From NCBI RefSeq assembly GCF_049889055.1, contig NZ_JBLTWO010000001.1, positions 744,001 through 808,000 of the forward strand: a DNA stretch of 64,000 nucleotides. The letters run 5' to 3'. A model generated the notes under the pieces. That model made no database searches, was not told the origin of the DNA, and was given only the letters and a program-made list of their open reading frames with translations. This stretch comes from Rhizorhabdus sp049889055 (lineage in GTDB: Bacteria > Pseudomonadota > Alphaproteobacteria > Sphingomonadales > Sphingomonadaceae). A program made the translations under genes and the position numbers. Below, one piece after another: positions 24,584-32,332 of the stretch (within the stretch, counting starts at the first letter, position 1; each line of letters begins with the position of its first letter).

Positions 24584-25489
24584 CTACGGTTGCTGGACCG
24601 GTCGCCGCAGAAAAGGCTCCTCCGACCGGCTTTCGACCTGTGTGGCGAGCAGGCGGACCGAAGGCCGGTCGCGCATCGCCGCATCGACATGGCCGCCGAA
24701 CAGCAGACCGAGGTCGCGGACATAGGGGAAATCGGCGAGACGCGGGCGAACGACGCCGGGCGCCCGGAAACTGTCGGGCATCACCGTCACGCCGAGGCCG
24801 GCGCGGACCAGCCGCAGGGCCCGGTCGTCGCTGGTGACGCGCGCGGGGAAGAAGGGGCGCACGCCGCGCGCGGTGAAGTGGCGGCTGGTGTCGGGCAGCA
24901 ATTCGCAATGCCGCCGCACAATCATAGGCTCACCCGCCAGTTCGGCGCCGTCGATCAGGTCGCGGTCGGCGAAGCGGTGGCTGACCGACATGGCGAGCGA
25001 ATAGCCCTCGCGCAGCAGCCGCTCCGCCGGAAAGCGGGCATCGTCGCGGATGATGGTGAGCGCCAGGTCGAGACTGCCGCGTGCGAGACGTTCGGTCAGT
25101 TCGCGCTCGCGCCCCTCGATGAACTCGACGCGTTCGCCGCCGCCAGCCTCGCGCAGCCCGGCCGCATAATCCTCGATCCAGGCACCCGGTATCGAAGCGA
25201 GAACGCCGAGCCGGAGCGTTGCGGGCGCGGTCTCCTCCTGCACCGCGCGCTCGGCGGCGCTGAACTCGGCCTCGATCCGCCGCGCATGGCCGGCCAGATG
25301 GACCGCAGCCGGCGTCAGTTCGACGCGCCGGTTGCTGCGGATGAACAGGGGGCGGCCGAGCAGCGTTTCGAGCTTGGCGATCCCGGCGGACAGCGTAGGC
25401 TGCGAGACGTTGCATGACGCCGCCGCCTTGGAGAAATTGCCCTGGTCGATAACCGCCAGGAAATAGCGCAGGAGGTAGCGATCAATCAT
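24584..25489 (-). CDS. LysR-family transcriptional regulator
   Basis: 301 residues from ATG 25489 (MIDRYLLRYFLAVIDQGNFS); a GTG at 25495 would add two. The N-terminal helix-turn-helix (QGNFSKAAASCNVSQPTLSAGIAKLE) is followed by the LysR substrate-binding domain (about 90-290). It is transcribed divergently from ivd at 25583 with a 93-base shared upstream region, so it probably controls itself and the leucine degradation genes. The inverted repeat at 25487-25503 overlaps its start codon. Confidence 0.9.
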   Translation of the reverse strand: MIDRYLLRYFLAVIDQGNFSKAAASCNVSQPTLSAGIAKLETLLGRPLFIRSNRRVELTPAAVHLAGHARRIEAEFSAAERAVQEETAPATLRLGVLASIPGAWIEDYAAGLREAGGGERVEFIEGRERELTERLARGSLDLALTIIRDDARFPAERLLREGYSLAMSVSHRFADRDLIDGAELAGEPMIVRRHCELLPDTSRHFTARGVRPFFPARVTSDDRALRLVRAGLGVTVMPDSFRAPGVVRPRLADFPYVRDLGLLFGGHVDAAMRDRPSVRLLATQVESRSEEPFLRRPVQQP

Positions 25490-25503
25490 AGACACGGTCT
25501 ATG
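25487..25503. promoter_or_regulatory. Perfect inverted repeat over the LysR start codon, possible operator
   Basis: CATAGAC-ACG-GTCTATG, a perfect 7+3+7 inverted repeat, lies across the start of the LysR gene in the LysR-ivd divergent region. Its size and dyad fit a LysR-type site that would repress the regulator's own expression. Binding is inferred only. Confidence 0.4.
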
Positions 25504-25582
25504 CTGTTCCCCGCGATATTTCAATTTTTCTAATGATGCAGGCTGATTTACAAAGCTACGACATCGCTTCGGAGAGGCAGCC

Positions 25583-26728
25583 ATGGCAGAATTCGACTTC
25601 GCGCTCGGCGAGATGGCCGACGCCATCCGCGACACCACCGCCCGCTTCGCGGCGGACCGCATCGCCCCCCTCGCCGCCCGCATCGACGCGGAAGACTGGT
25701 TCCCGAAGGAGCTGTGGCCCGAAATGGGCGCGCTCGGCCTGCACGGGATCACCGTCGAGGAGGAGGATGGCGGACTGGGTCTCGGCTATCTCGAGCATGT
25801 CGTCGCGCAGGAGGAGGTCGCCCGGGCATCGGCGTCGATCGGCCTGAGCTATGGCGCGCATTCCAATCTTTGCGTCAACCAGATCCGCCGCTGGGGCACC
25901 GCCGAGCAGAAGCAGCGCTATCTGCCCAAACTGATCTCGGGCGAACATGTCGGCAGCCTCGCTATGTCCGAGGCGGGCGCCGGATCGGACGTCGTCTCGA
26001 TGAAGCTGCGCGCCGAGAAGAAGGGTGATCGCTACATCCTCAACGGCACCAAATTCTGGATCACCAACGCGACCTATGCCGACACGCTGGTCGTCTATGC
26101 CAAGACCGGCGACGGATCGCGCGGGATCACGACCTTCCTGATCGAGAAGGACTTCGCCGGCTTTTCGATCGGCCAGAAGATCGACAAGGTCGGCATGCGT
26201 GGCTCCCCCACGGCCGAGCTCGTCTTCCAGGACTGCGAGGTTCCGGAAGAAAATGTCATGGGTCCGGTCGGGGGCGGCGTCGGGGTGCTGATGTCGGGCC
26301 TCGACTATGAGCGCACCGTGCTCGCGGGCATCCAGCTCGGCATCATGCAGGCCTGCCTCGACACGGTCCTGCCCTATCTGCGCGAGCGCAAGCAGTTCGG
26401 CCAGCCGATCGGCGCCTTCCAGCTGATGCAGGCCAAGGTCGCCGACATGTATGTCGCGCTCAATTCGGCGCGCGCTTATGTCTATGCGGTCGCACGCAAT
26501 TGCGATGCGGGGCGCACGACCCGCTTCGACGCGGCCGGCGCGATCCTGCTCGCCAGCGAGAATGCCGTGCGCGTGGCGAACGAGGCGGTCCAGGCGCTGG
26601 GCGGCGCGGGCTATACCAAGGACTGGCCGGTGGAGCGCTATATGCGCGACGCCAAGCTGCTCGACATCGGTGCGGGCACGAACGAAATCCGCCGCATGCT
26701 GATCGGCCGCGAGGTCATCGGGGCATGA
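25583..26728 (+). CDS. ivd: Isovaleryl-CoA dehydrogenase
   Basis: 381 residues. Acyl-CoA dehydrogenase signatures: LAMSEAGAGSDVVSMKLRA, FWITNATYADTLVVYAKT, and the C-terminal LGGAGYTKDWPVERYMRDAK. The catalytic Glu is at residue 243 within GLDYERTVLAG, the helix-G position used by isovaleryl-CoA dehydrogenases rather than the C-terminal position of short-chain enzymes. It oxidises isovaleryl-CoA to 3-methylcrotonyl-CoA in leucine breakdown. The next genes encode methylcrotonyl-CoA carboxylase. Confidence 0.93.
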   Translation: MAEFDFALGEMADAIRDTTARFAADRIAPLAARIDAEDWFPKELWPEMGALGLHGITVEEEDGGLGLGYLEHVVAQEEVARASASIGLSYGAHSNLCVNQIRRWGTAEQKQRYLPKLISGEHVGSLAMSEAGAGSDVVSMKLRAEKKGDRYILNGTKFWITNATYADTLVVYAKTGDGSRGITTFLIEKDFAGFSIGQKIDKVGMRGSPTAELVFQDCEVPEENVMGPVGGGVGVLMSGLDYERTVLAGIQLGIMQACLDTVLPYLRERKQFGQPIGAFQLMQAKVADMYVALNSARAYVYAVARNCDAGRTTRFDAAGAILLASENAVRVANEAVQALGGAGYTKDWPVERYMRDAKLLDIGAGTNEIRRMLIGREVIGA

Positions 26729-26780
26729 CGGGCGTGGCATTCAGCGCGACGAACGAAGCAGGCTCGCTACGCTCGCTACC

Positions 26781-26813
26781 CACCCCTTCCCCCTCCCTTG
26801 AAAGGGAGGGGCT
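26781..26813 (+). repeat. Palindromic repeat holding the mccB ribosome site in a hairpin
   Basis: CACCCCTTCC (26781-26790) leads into a perfect 10-bp stem: CCCCTCCCTT (26790-26799), GA, AAGGGAGGGG (26802-26811). The 3' arm AAGGGAGG is the only purine-rich ribosome-binding sequence ahead of the mccB ATG at 26814, which starts two bases after the stem. The ribosome site would be hidden when the hairpin forms, unless ribosomes finishing ivd or another process open it. It has the same CCCCTCCC composition as the DUF559-flanking repeats. Confidence 0.7.
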
Positions 26814-28415
26814 ATGACGCGCCTGACCTCCAATGTCGTCCCCACCTCGGACGACTTCGCCGCCAATGCTGCGCATAATGGCGCGCTGGTCGAGCAGCTG
26901 CGCGCGCGTGTCGCTGCGGCGGCGCTGGGTGGCTCCGAGGCGCATCGCGAACGCCATGTCGGGCGCGGCAAGCTGCTGCCGCGCGACCGCGTCCACCGGC
27001 TGCTCGACGCGGGATCGCCCTTCCTCGAAATCGGCCAGCTCGCCGCCAATGGCATGTACGACAAGGACGGCGGGCCGGCCGGCGCCGGCATGATCGCCGG
27101 CATCGGTCTGGTGCACGGGCGCCAGTGCATGATCGTGGCGAACGACCCCACCGTGAAGGGCGGCGCCTATTTCCCGATGACGGTGAAGAAGCATCTCCGC
27201 GCGCAGGAGATCGCCCGCGAGAACCGGCTGCCCTGCATCTATCTGGTCGACAGCGGCGGCGCCAACCTTCCGCACCAGGCCGAGGTCTTCCCCGACCGCG
27301 ACCATTTCGGCCGCATCTTCTTCAACCAGGCGCAGATGTCGTCGGAAGGCATTCCGCAGATCGCCTGCGTGATGGGAAGCTGCACCGCCGGCGGCGCCTA
27401 TGTGCCGGCGATGTCGGATGAGACCGTCATCGTCCGCAATCAGGGGACCATCTTCCTCGCCGGCCCGCCGCTCGTGAAGGCCGCGACGGGCGAGGTGATC
27501 AGCGCCGAGGATCTGGGCGGCGGCGACCTGCACACGCGCAAGTCGGGCGTGGCCGACCATCTGGCCGAGAATGACGAACATGCGCTGCTGATCGTGCGCG
27601 ACATCGTCGCGACGCTGCCGCCGCCGGTCAGCGCGCCGGTGAACATGGCCGAGGTCCGCCCGCCGCTCTACGATCCGGCGGAACTGCTCGGCATCATCCC
27701 GCAGGACGTCCGCGCGCCTTATGACGTGCATGAGGTGATCGCGCGGCTCGTCGACGGATCCGAGTTCCACGAGTTCAAGCCGCTCTACGGCACCACGCTG
27801 GTCTGCGGCTTCGCCCATATCTGGGGCCAGCCGGTCGCGATCCTCGCGAACAACGGCGTGCTCTTTTCCGAGAGCGCGCTGAAAGGCGCGCACTTCATCG
27901 AGCTCGCCTGCCAGCGCAAGGTTCCGCTGCTGTTCCTGCAGAACATCTCGGGCTTCATGGTCGGCGGCAAATATGAGGGCGAGGGCATCGCCAAGAACGG
28001 CGCCAAGCTGGTCACCGCCGTCGCCACGGCAAGCGTGCCCAAGATCACCATCCTGATCGGGGGCAGCTTCGGCGCGGGCAATTACGGCATGTGCGGCCGC
28101 GCCTATCAGCCGCGCTTCCTGTTCAGCTGGCCGAACAGCCGGATCAGCGTGATGGGCGGCGAACAGGCCGCCGCCGTGCTGGCCACCGTCCACCGCGACG
28201 CCGAGCGCTGGACGCCCGAGGAGGCCGAGGCGTTCAAGGCGCCGATCCGCCAGAAGTACGAGGATGAGGGCAACCCCTATTACGCCACCGCGCGGATGTG
28301 GGACGACGGCATCATCGACCCGACACAGACCCGCGACGTTCTTGGCCTCGCCCTCGCCGCAACGCTGAACGCCCCGATCCCCGATCGCGCGCAGTTCGGC
28401 GTCTTCCGGATGTGA
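26814..28415 (+). CDS. mccB: 3-Methylcrotonyl-CoA carboxylase, beta (carboxyltransferase) subunit
   Basis: 533 residues. Acyl-CoA carboxyltransferase features: HVGRGKLLPRDRVHRLLDAG, MIVANDPTVKGGAYFPMTVK (typical of MCC), YLVDSGGANLPHQAEVFPDR, LFLQNISGFMVGGKYEGEGI, GGSFGAGNYGMCGRAYQPRF. It transfers CO2 from biotin to 3-methylcrotonyl-CoA. It follows ivd with an 85-base gap that holds a palindromic repeat. The partner mccA is at 29053, separated by a DUF559 cassette. Confidence 0.95.
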   Translation: MTRLTSNVVPTSDDFAANAAHNGALVEQLRARVAAAALGGSEAHRERHVGRGKLLPRDRVHRLLDAGSPFLEIGQLAANGMYDKDGGPAGAGMIAGIGLVHGRQCMIVANDPTVKGGAYFPMTVKKHLRAQEIARENRLPCIYLVDSGGANLPHQAEVFPDRDHFGRIFFNQAQMSSEGIPQIACVMGSCTAGGAYVPAMSDETVIVRNQGTIFLAGPPLVKAATGEVISAEDLGGGDLHTRKSGVADHLAENDEHALLIVRDIVATLPPPVSAPVNMAEVRPPLYDPAELLGIIPQDVRAPYDVHEVIARLVDGSEFHEFKPLYGTTLVCGFAHIWGQPVAILANNGVLFSESALKGAHFIELACQRKVPLLFLQNISGFMVGGKYEGEGIAKNGAKLVTAVATASVPKITILIGGSFGAGNYGMCGRAYQPRFLFSWPNSRISVMGGEQAAAVLATVHRDAERWTPEEAEAFKAPIRQKYEDEGNPYYATARMWDDGIIDPTQTRDVLGLALAATLNAPIPDRAQFGVFRM

Positions 28416-28431
28416 CAGGGATGGGCGCCCT

Positions 28432-28540
28432 CCCCTCCACCATGCTCCGCATGGTCCCCCTCCCCGTTCCGGGGAGGATATGGTCCCTATCGATCCTCCC
28501 CGGGACGGGGAGGGGGACCGTCCGCAGGACGGTGGAGGGG
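28432..28540. repeat. Composite palindromic repeat, copy A
   Basis: Two near-identical 48-base halves in inverted orientation (28432-28469 onward and the stretch ending at 28540). Each half carries an outer CCCCTCCACC, an inner small stem-loop and CCCCCTCCCCGT-CCGGGGAGGA. In the left half the small stem is ACCATG/CATGGT; in the right half, read on its own strand, it is ACCGTCC/GGACGGT, so the stem is kept by paired changes. It starts 17 bases after the mccB stop. Confidence 0.85.
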
Positions 28541-28894
28541 ACGGCGCGCCTCGCAGACACTGACGATCTGTCGGACAGCATCATCGGCATTGCGAAGCAC
28601 CTCCCCCGCCGGGATCCGCAAAACCGCGACGCCCTGGCCAGCGAGCCACGCATCTCGAACCGCATCCCGTTCGGGTCGATCGCCCATGTCGTGCGCGATG
28701 CCATCGACTTCGATCGCCAGCCGCGCCTCGGCACAGTAGAAGTCGAGCACATAGGGTCCTGCGGGATGTTGTCGCCTGAACTTCCACCCTCGGGGGCGCT
28801 GTCGCAACGCTTTCCACAACAAGACTTCGGGAAGGCTCAACGCCTTGCGCAGCTTGCGGGCGCGTTCGATCGTGCGTTTGGGTCCCGTCAGCAT
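28487..28894 (-). CDS. DUF559 (Vsr-like) endonuclease-fold protein, copy 2
   Basis: 135 residues from ATG 28894 (MLTGPKRTIERARKLRKALS). DUF559 core: LPEVLLWKALRQRPRGWKFR, RQHPAGPYVLDFYCAEARLA, IEVDGIAHDMGDRPERD, VAVLRIPAGEVLRNADDAVR, including the conserved acidic and basic residues of the nuclease fold. The last 17 residues (PLHRPADGPPPRPGEDR) are translated from repeat copy A. It lies on the minus strand inside the plus-strand mccB-mccA operon and is bracketed by repeat copies A and B in direct orientation. Function unproven. Confidence 0.82.
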   Translation of the reverse strand: MLTGPKRTIERARKLRKALSLPEVLLWKALRQRPRGWKFRRQHPAGPYVLDFYCAEARLAIEVDGIAHDMGDRPERDAVRDAWLAGQGVAVLRIPAGEVLRNADDAVRQIVSVCEARRPLHRPADGPPPRPGEDR

Positions 28895-28902
28895 CGGCGC
28901 TT

Positions 28903-29008
28903 CCCCTCCACCATGCTCCGCATGGTCCCCCTCCCCGTTCCGGGGAGGACCATTTATCAAATCCTCCCCGGAACGGAGAGGGGGACCGTCCGCAGGACGG
29001 TGGAGGGG
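28903..29008. repeat. Composite palindromic repeat, copy B
   Basis: Same architecture and nearly the same sequence as 28432-28540, in the same orientation: CCCCTCCACCATGCTCCGCA on the left, a middle AT-rich spacer (TTTATCAAA), and GTCCGCAGGACGGTGGAGGG on the right. It begins 8 bases upstream of the DUF559 ATG and ends 44 bases before mccA. Copies A and B therefore form direct repeats around the gene. Confidence 0.85.
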
Positions 29009-29052
29009 AAACTCCGCCGCCCGATAGCCACCCCCCATAACCAGGTGATCAC

Positions 29053-30921
29053 ATGATCCGCTCGCTTCTCATCGCCAATCGGGGCGAGATTGCCCGTCGC
29101 ATCATCCGGACCGCGCGGAAGATGGGGATCCGCACGATCGCGGTTCATTCCGACGTCGACGCCGGCATGCCCTTCGTTCGCGAGGCGGACGAAGCCGTCT
29201 GCATCGGGCCGGCGGCGGCGCGGGAGTCCTATCTCGTCCAGGCGAAGATCCTCGATGCGGCGCGCGCGACCGGCGCGGAGGCGATCCATCCGGGCTATGG
29301 CTTCCTGTCGGAAAATGCCGAGTTCGCCGAGGCGGTCGAGGCGGCCGGGCTGGTCTGGGTCGGGGCGCCTGCGCATGCGATCCGCGCAATGGGTCTGAAG
29401 GACGCCGCCAAGGCGCTGATGATCGAGGCCGGCGTGCCGGTGACGCCAGGCTATCTGGGCGAGGACCAGGACCCGGCGCGGCTGAAGGCCGAGGCCGATC
29501 GGATCGGCTATCCGGTGCTGATAAAGGCGGTCGCGGGCGGCGGCGGCAAGGGCATGCGCAAGGTCGACGCGCCCGAGCAGTTCGCCGACGCACTGCAGTC
29601 GTGCCAGCGCGAGGCGGCCTCGTCCTTCGGCGATGATCGCGTGCTGATCGAGAAATATATACTGGGCCCGCGCCATATCGAGGTGCAGGTGTTCGGCGAT
29701 CGCCACGGCGACGTCGTCCATCTGTTCGAGCGCGACTGTTCGCTGCAGCGCCGCCACCAGAAGGTGATCGAGGAAGCCCCCGCCCCGGGCATGGACGAGG
29801 CCACCCGCGCGGCGGTGTGCGAGGCGGCGGTCAAGGCGGCGAAGGCGGTCGACTATGTCGGCGCGGGCACGATCGAATTCATCGCCGACGCCTCCGAAGG
29901 GCTGCGTGCCGACCGCATCTGGTTCATGGAGATGAACACCCGCCTGCAGGTCGAGCATCCTGTGACCGAGGCGATCACCGGGCAGGATCTGGTCGAGTGG
30001 CAGTTGCGCGTCGCTTCGGGCGAACCCCTGCCGAAGCGGCAGGCCCAGCTCGCCATCAGCGGCTGGGCGATGGAGGCGCGGCTCTATGCCGAGAACCCGT
30101 CGAACGGTTTTCTGCCGTCGATCGGGCCGCTGACGCGGATGCGCCTGCCTCGTGGAATCCGCGTCGACAGTGGCGTCGAGGAAGGCGGCGAGGTATCGCC
30201 CCATTATGACCCGATGATCGCCAAGCTGATCGTCTCCGCTCCCAGCCGGCCAGCGGCGGCGGAAAAGCTCGCACGCGCAGCGGCCAAGGTCGAGGTGTGG
30301 CCGGTCCGCACCAATGCGGCCTTCCTCGCGCGGGCGGCGGCGCATCCGGAGTTCGTCGCCGGGCGGATCGATACCGGCTTCATCGAACGCCATGCGGCGG
30401 TGCTCGTCCCCGCTGCGGAGCCGGCCGACACCGTGGTGGCCGACGCCGCGCGCGCGCTGCTGCCCGAGGCGACGGGGCCGTGGACGAGCCTGACCGGCTT
30501 CCGCGCCAACGGACCGTCAGACCGCCGCGTGGCGGTCGAGATCGCCGGCCAGGTGCATCTGGCGACCGTCGAGGCGGGCAAAGCTGCCGGACGCGACCGG
30601 CGGGTCGGCCAGGAACGGGTGCTGTTTGCCGACGGCGAGGCCTGGCCCTTCGGACCGCCCCGCGCCGATCAGGCGGGCGGCGGCGCGGGTCTGTCTGACG
30701 GTGCGCTGGTTGCGCCGATGCCGGGCAAGGTCATCTCGGTCGAGGTCGCCGAAGGCCAGAGCGTGACCAAGGGCCAGAAGCTGCTCGTGCTCGAGGCGAT
30801 GAAGATGGAGCAGGCGATGCTCGCCCCGTTCGACGGCATGGTGTGCGACCTCAAGGCGAGCGTCGGTGCGCAGGTCACCGAAGGAACGCTGCTGGCGCGG
30901 GTCGAAGCGGCCGAAGGCTGA
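29053..30921 (+). CDS. mccA: 3-Methylcrotonyl-CoA carboxylase, alpha (biotin) subunit
   Basis: 622 residues: biotin carboxylase domain (about 1-445) opening LIANRGEIARRIIRTARKMG, with the ATP-grasp loop AVAGGGGKGMRKV and MEMNTRLQVEHPVTE; a linker; and a C-terminal biotinyl domain with Lys584 in LEAMKMEQAM. It carboxylates biotin with bicarbonate and ATP for transfer by MccB. ATG 29053 is preceded by AGGTGA. Downstream HMG-CoA lyase and methylglutaconyl-CoA hydratase genes are not in this window. Confidence 0.95.
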   Translation: MIRSLLIANRGEIARRIIRTARKMGIRTIAVHSDVDAGMPFVREADEAVCIGPAAARESYLVQAKILDAARATGAEAIHPGYGFLSENAEFAEAVEAAGLVWVGAPAHAIRAMGLKDAAKALMIEAGVPVTPGYLGEDQDPARLKAEADRIGYPVLIKAVAGGGGKGMRKVDAPEQFADALQSCQREAASSFGDDRVLIEKYILGPRHIEVQVFGDRHGDVVHLFERDCSLQRRHQKVIEEAPAPGMDEATRAAVCEAAVKAAKAVDYVGAGTIEFIADASEGLRADRIWFMEMNTRLQVEHPVTEAITGQDLVEWQLRVASGEPLPKRQAQLAISGWAMEARLYAENPSNGFLPSIGPLTRMRLPRGIRVDSGVEEGGEVSPHYDPMIAKLIVSAPSRPAAAEKLARAAAKVEVWPVRTNAAFLARAAAHPEFVAGRIDTGFIERHAAVLVPAAEPADTVVADAARALLPEATGPWTSLTGFRANGPSDRRVAVEIAGQVHLATVEAGKAAGRDRRVGQERVLFADGEAWPFGPPRADQAGGGAGLSDGALVAPMPGKVISVEVAEGQSVTKGQKLLVLEAMKMEQAMLAPFDGMVCDLKASVGAQVTEGTLLARVEAAEG

Positions 30922-30925
30922 CCCT

Positions 30926-31399
30926 CTACCAGGTGCCGAAGCTGTCCTTGCCGGCCAGATAATCGGCAATCCGCAGGCGCGTTGCCGGCGACGTTGCTTC
31001 CGGGAGCGCGTCCGGCGCGAACCAGCACGCCTCGGCAATCTCGAACGGTGCCGCCGTACGCAGACGATCGGGCACCGGCCCGTCCGCGCGCATCAGGAAC
31101 AAAACGACATGATCGTCGCGCCCTTCCTTCAGGTTGAGGAACAGGCCGATGACGCGCTCGGGCACGACGTTGGCCAGTCCGAGTTCCTCGCGCACCTCGC
31201 GCTGGATGGCGGCGGCGATCGCCTCGCCGGCATCGACACCCCCTCCGGGAAGATACCAGCGCTCGTCATAGGTGTGGCGCACGAGCGCGATGCGCCCGGT
31301 GGAGTCGACGACGACCGCGCGCACGCCGATCGTCAACGGCGGCAGCAGGCGGATGCGCAGCCGGACCAAGGCCCCCAATATCCTGCGCCCCAGTGCCAC
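30926..31399 (-). CDS. NUDIX hydrolase
   Basis: 157 residues. The Nudix box runs from GGGVDAGEAI through REVREELGL and matches GX5EX7REUXEEXGU. An N-terminal hydrophobic stretch (ILGALVRLRIRLLPPLTIGV) precedes the domain. The substrate is probably a nucleoside diphosphate derivative but cannot be specified. It is convergent with mccA (4-base gap). Confidence 0.9.
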   Translation of the reverse strand: MALGRRILGALVRLRIRLLPPLTIGVRAVVVDSTGRIALVRHTYDERWYLPGGGVDAGEAIAAAIQREVREELGLANVVPERVIGLFLNLKEGRDDHVVLFLMRADGPVPDRLRTAAPFEIAEACWFAPDALPEATSPATRLRIADYLAGKDSFGTW

Positions 31400-31499
31400 G
31401 CCTGTCTCCCGACGGGGGCCGAAGGACAGCCCCCGAAGACTTCATAGACGGTTCAGGCGGTCACGGGCTAGCATGGCGGGCAAAGAGCGGGGAAATGCG

Positions 31500-31736
31500 A
31501 TGCGAAGGATAGTGATGATCGGAAGCCTGTTGGCGCTGCCAGCCTGTGTCAGCACGGCGAAGACGGTGGTCACCGCCCCGTTCAAGGTGGTCGGCAAGGG
31601 CGTCGACTGGGCCACGACCAGCCAGGACGAAGCCGATCGCAACCGCGGCCGCGAGATGCGCAAGCAGGAGGAGCGCGACCGCAAGGAGCGCAAGCGCCTC
31701 GAACGGGAACGGGAACGCCAGTCGCGGGACGACTGA
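31500..31736 (+). CDS. Small lipoprotein, charged C-terminus
   Basis: 78 residues from ATG 31500 (MRRIVMIGSLLALPAC). The signal ends in a lipobox LPAC with Cys16, followed by a short neutral region and a strongly charged tail of Arg/Glu/Lys (about 50-75) likely to be helical. An out-of-frame ATG lies 5 bases upstream. No known family is recognised; similar short lipoproteins are found in sphingomonads. Confidence 0.7.
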   Translation: MRRIVMIGSLLALPACVSTAKTVVTAPFKVVGKGVDWATTSQDEADRNRGREMRKQEERDRKERKRLERERERQSRDD

Positions 31737-31745
31737 CGCGCGCGA

Positions 31746-32261
31746 TCAGGCCGCGCTGGCGGTCGCCTGCGCCTTGCGTGCGGCCCTGCTGCCGGCGAGC
31801 AACAGCGCGCCGAGCAACGCGGCCGCGAGGAGCACCGAGCCAGCCATGCCGAGAAACGCCGCCTCGGCCTTCACCGCCGGGATGGTCGCGATCGTCAGCA
31901 TCAGCATGAAGGCGTAGTTCACAAGGATCGGTACCCAGCCCATCAGCAGAGCATAGATGGCGAGCAATATCCCGATCAGCGCGACGACCATACCTGCTGT
32001 GCCGAACTGTTCGGGCAGCAGGTGCAACGCTGCCGCCATGCCGATCCCGCCGAGCGATCCGACCAGCGCCGCCGGGAATTCCTTCGGGTCGCTATGCTTG
32101 AGTCCGCCGAAATTGAGCGAGAAGGCGAAGCCTGCATAGAGCGGCGTGATCCCGAGCGCGCCGCCGATTGCGAGATAGGTGGCAACGCCCACGACGACCC
32201 CCAGCAAGACGATCAATCCCTTGGCCGGCGTCAGGCCGGGTGCCGCGGTCGGCTTTTCCAT
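31746..32261 (-). CDS. Integral membrane protein of unknown function
   Basis: 171 residues with about five hydrophobic segments (near 17-37, 38-55, 65-82, 86-110, 115-160). The only polar motif is FGGLKHSDPKEFPAALVGS between segments. It resembles DUF1097-type small membrane proteins in layout, but I cannot assign it. It stands alone, convergent with the small lipoprotein gene (9-base gap). Confidence 0.7.
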   Translation of the reverse strand: MEKPTAAPGLTPAKGLIVLLGVVVGVATYLAIGGALGITPLYAGFAFSLNFGGLKHSDPKEFPAALVGSLGGIGMAAALHLLPEQFGTAGMVVALIGILLAIYALLMGWVPILVNYAFMLMLTIATIPAVKAEAAFLGMAGSVLLAAALLGALLLAGSRAARKAQATASAA

Positions 32262-32332
32262 AGCTTCCTCTCACCATCTGTTTGCGCAGATGATGACAGG
32301 CTTATGCGCCGCTTTCCAGATTATTTGACCCC

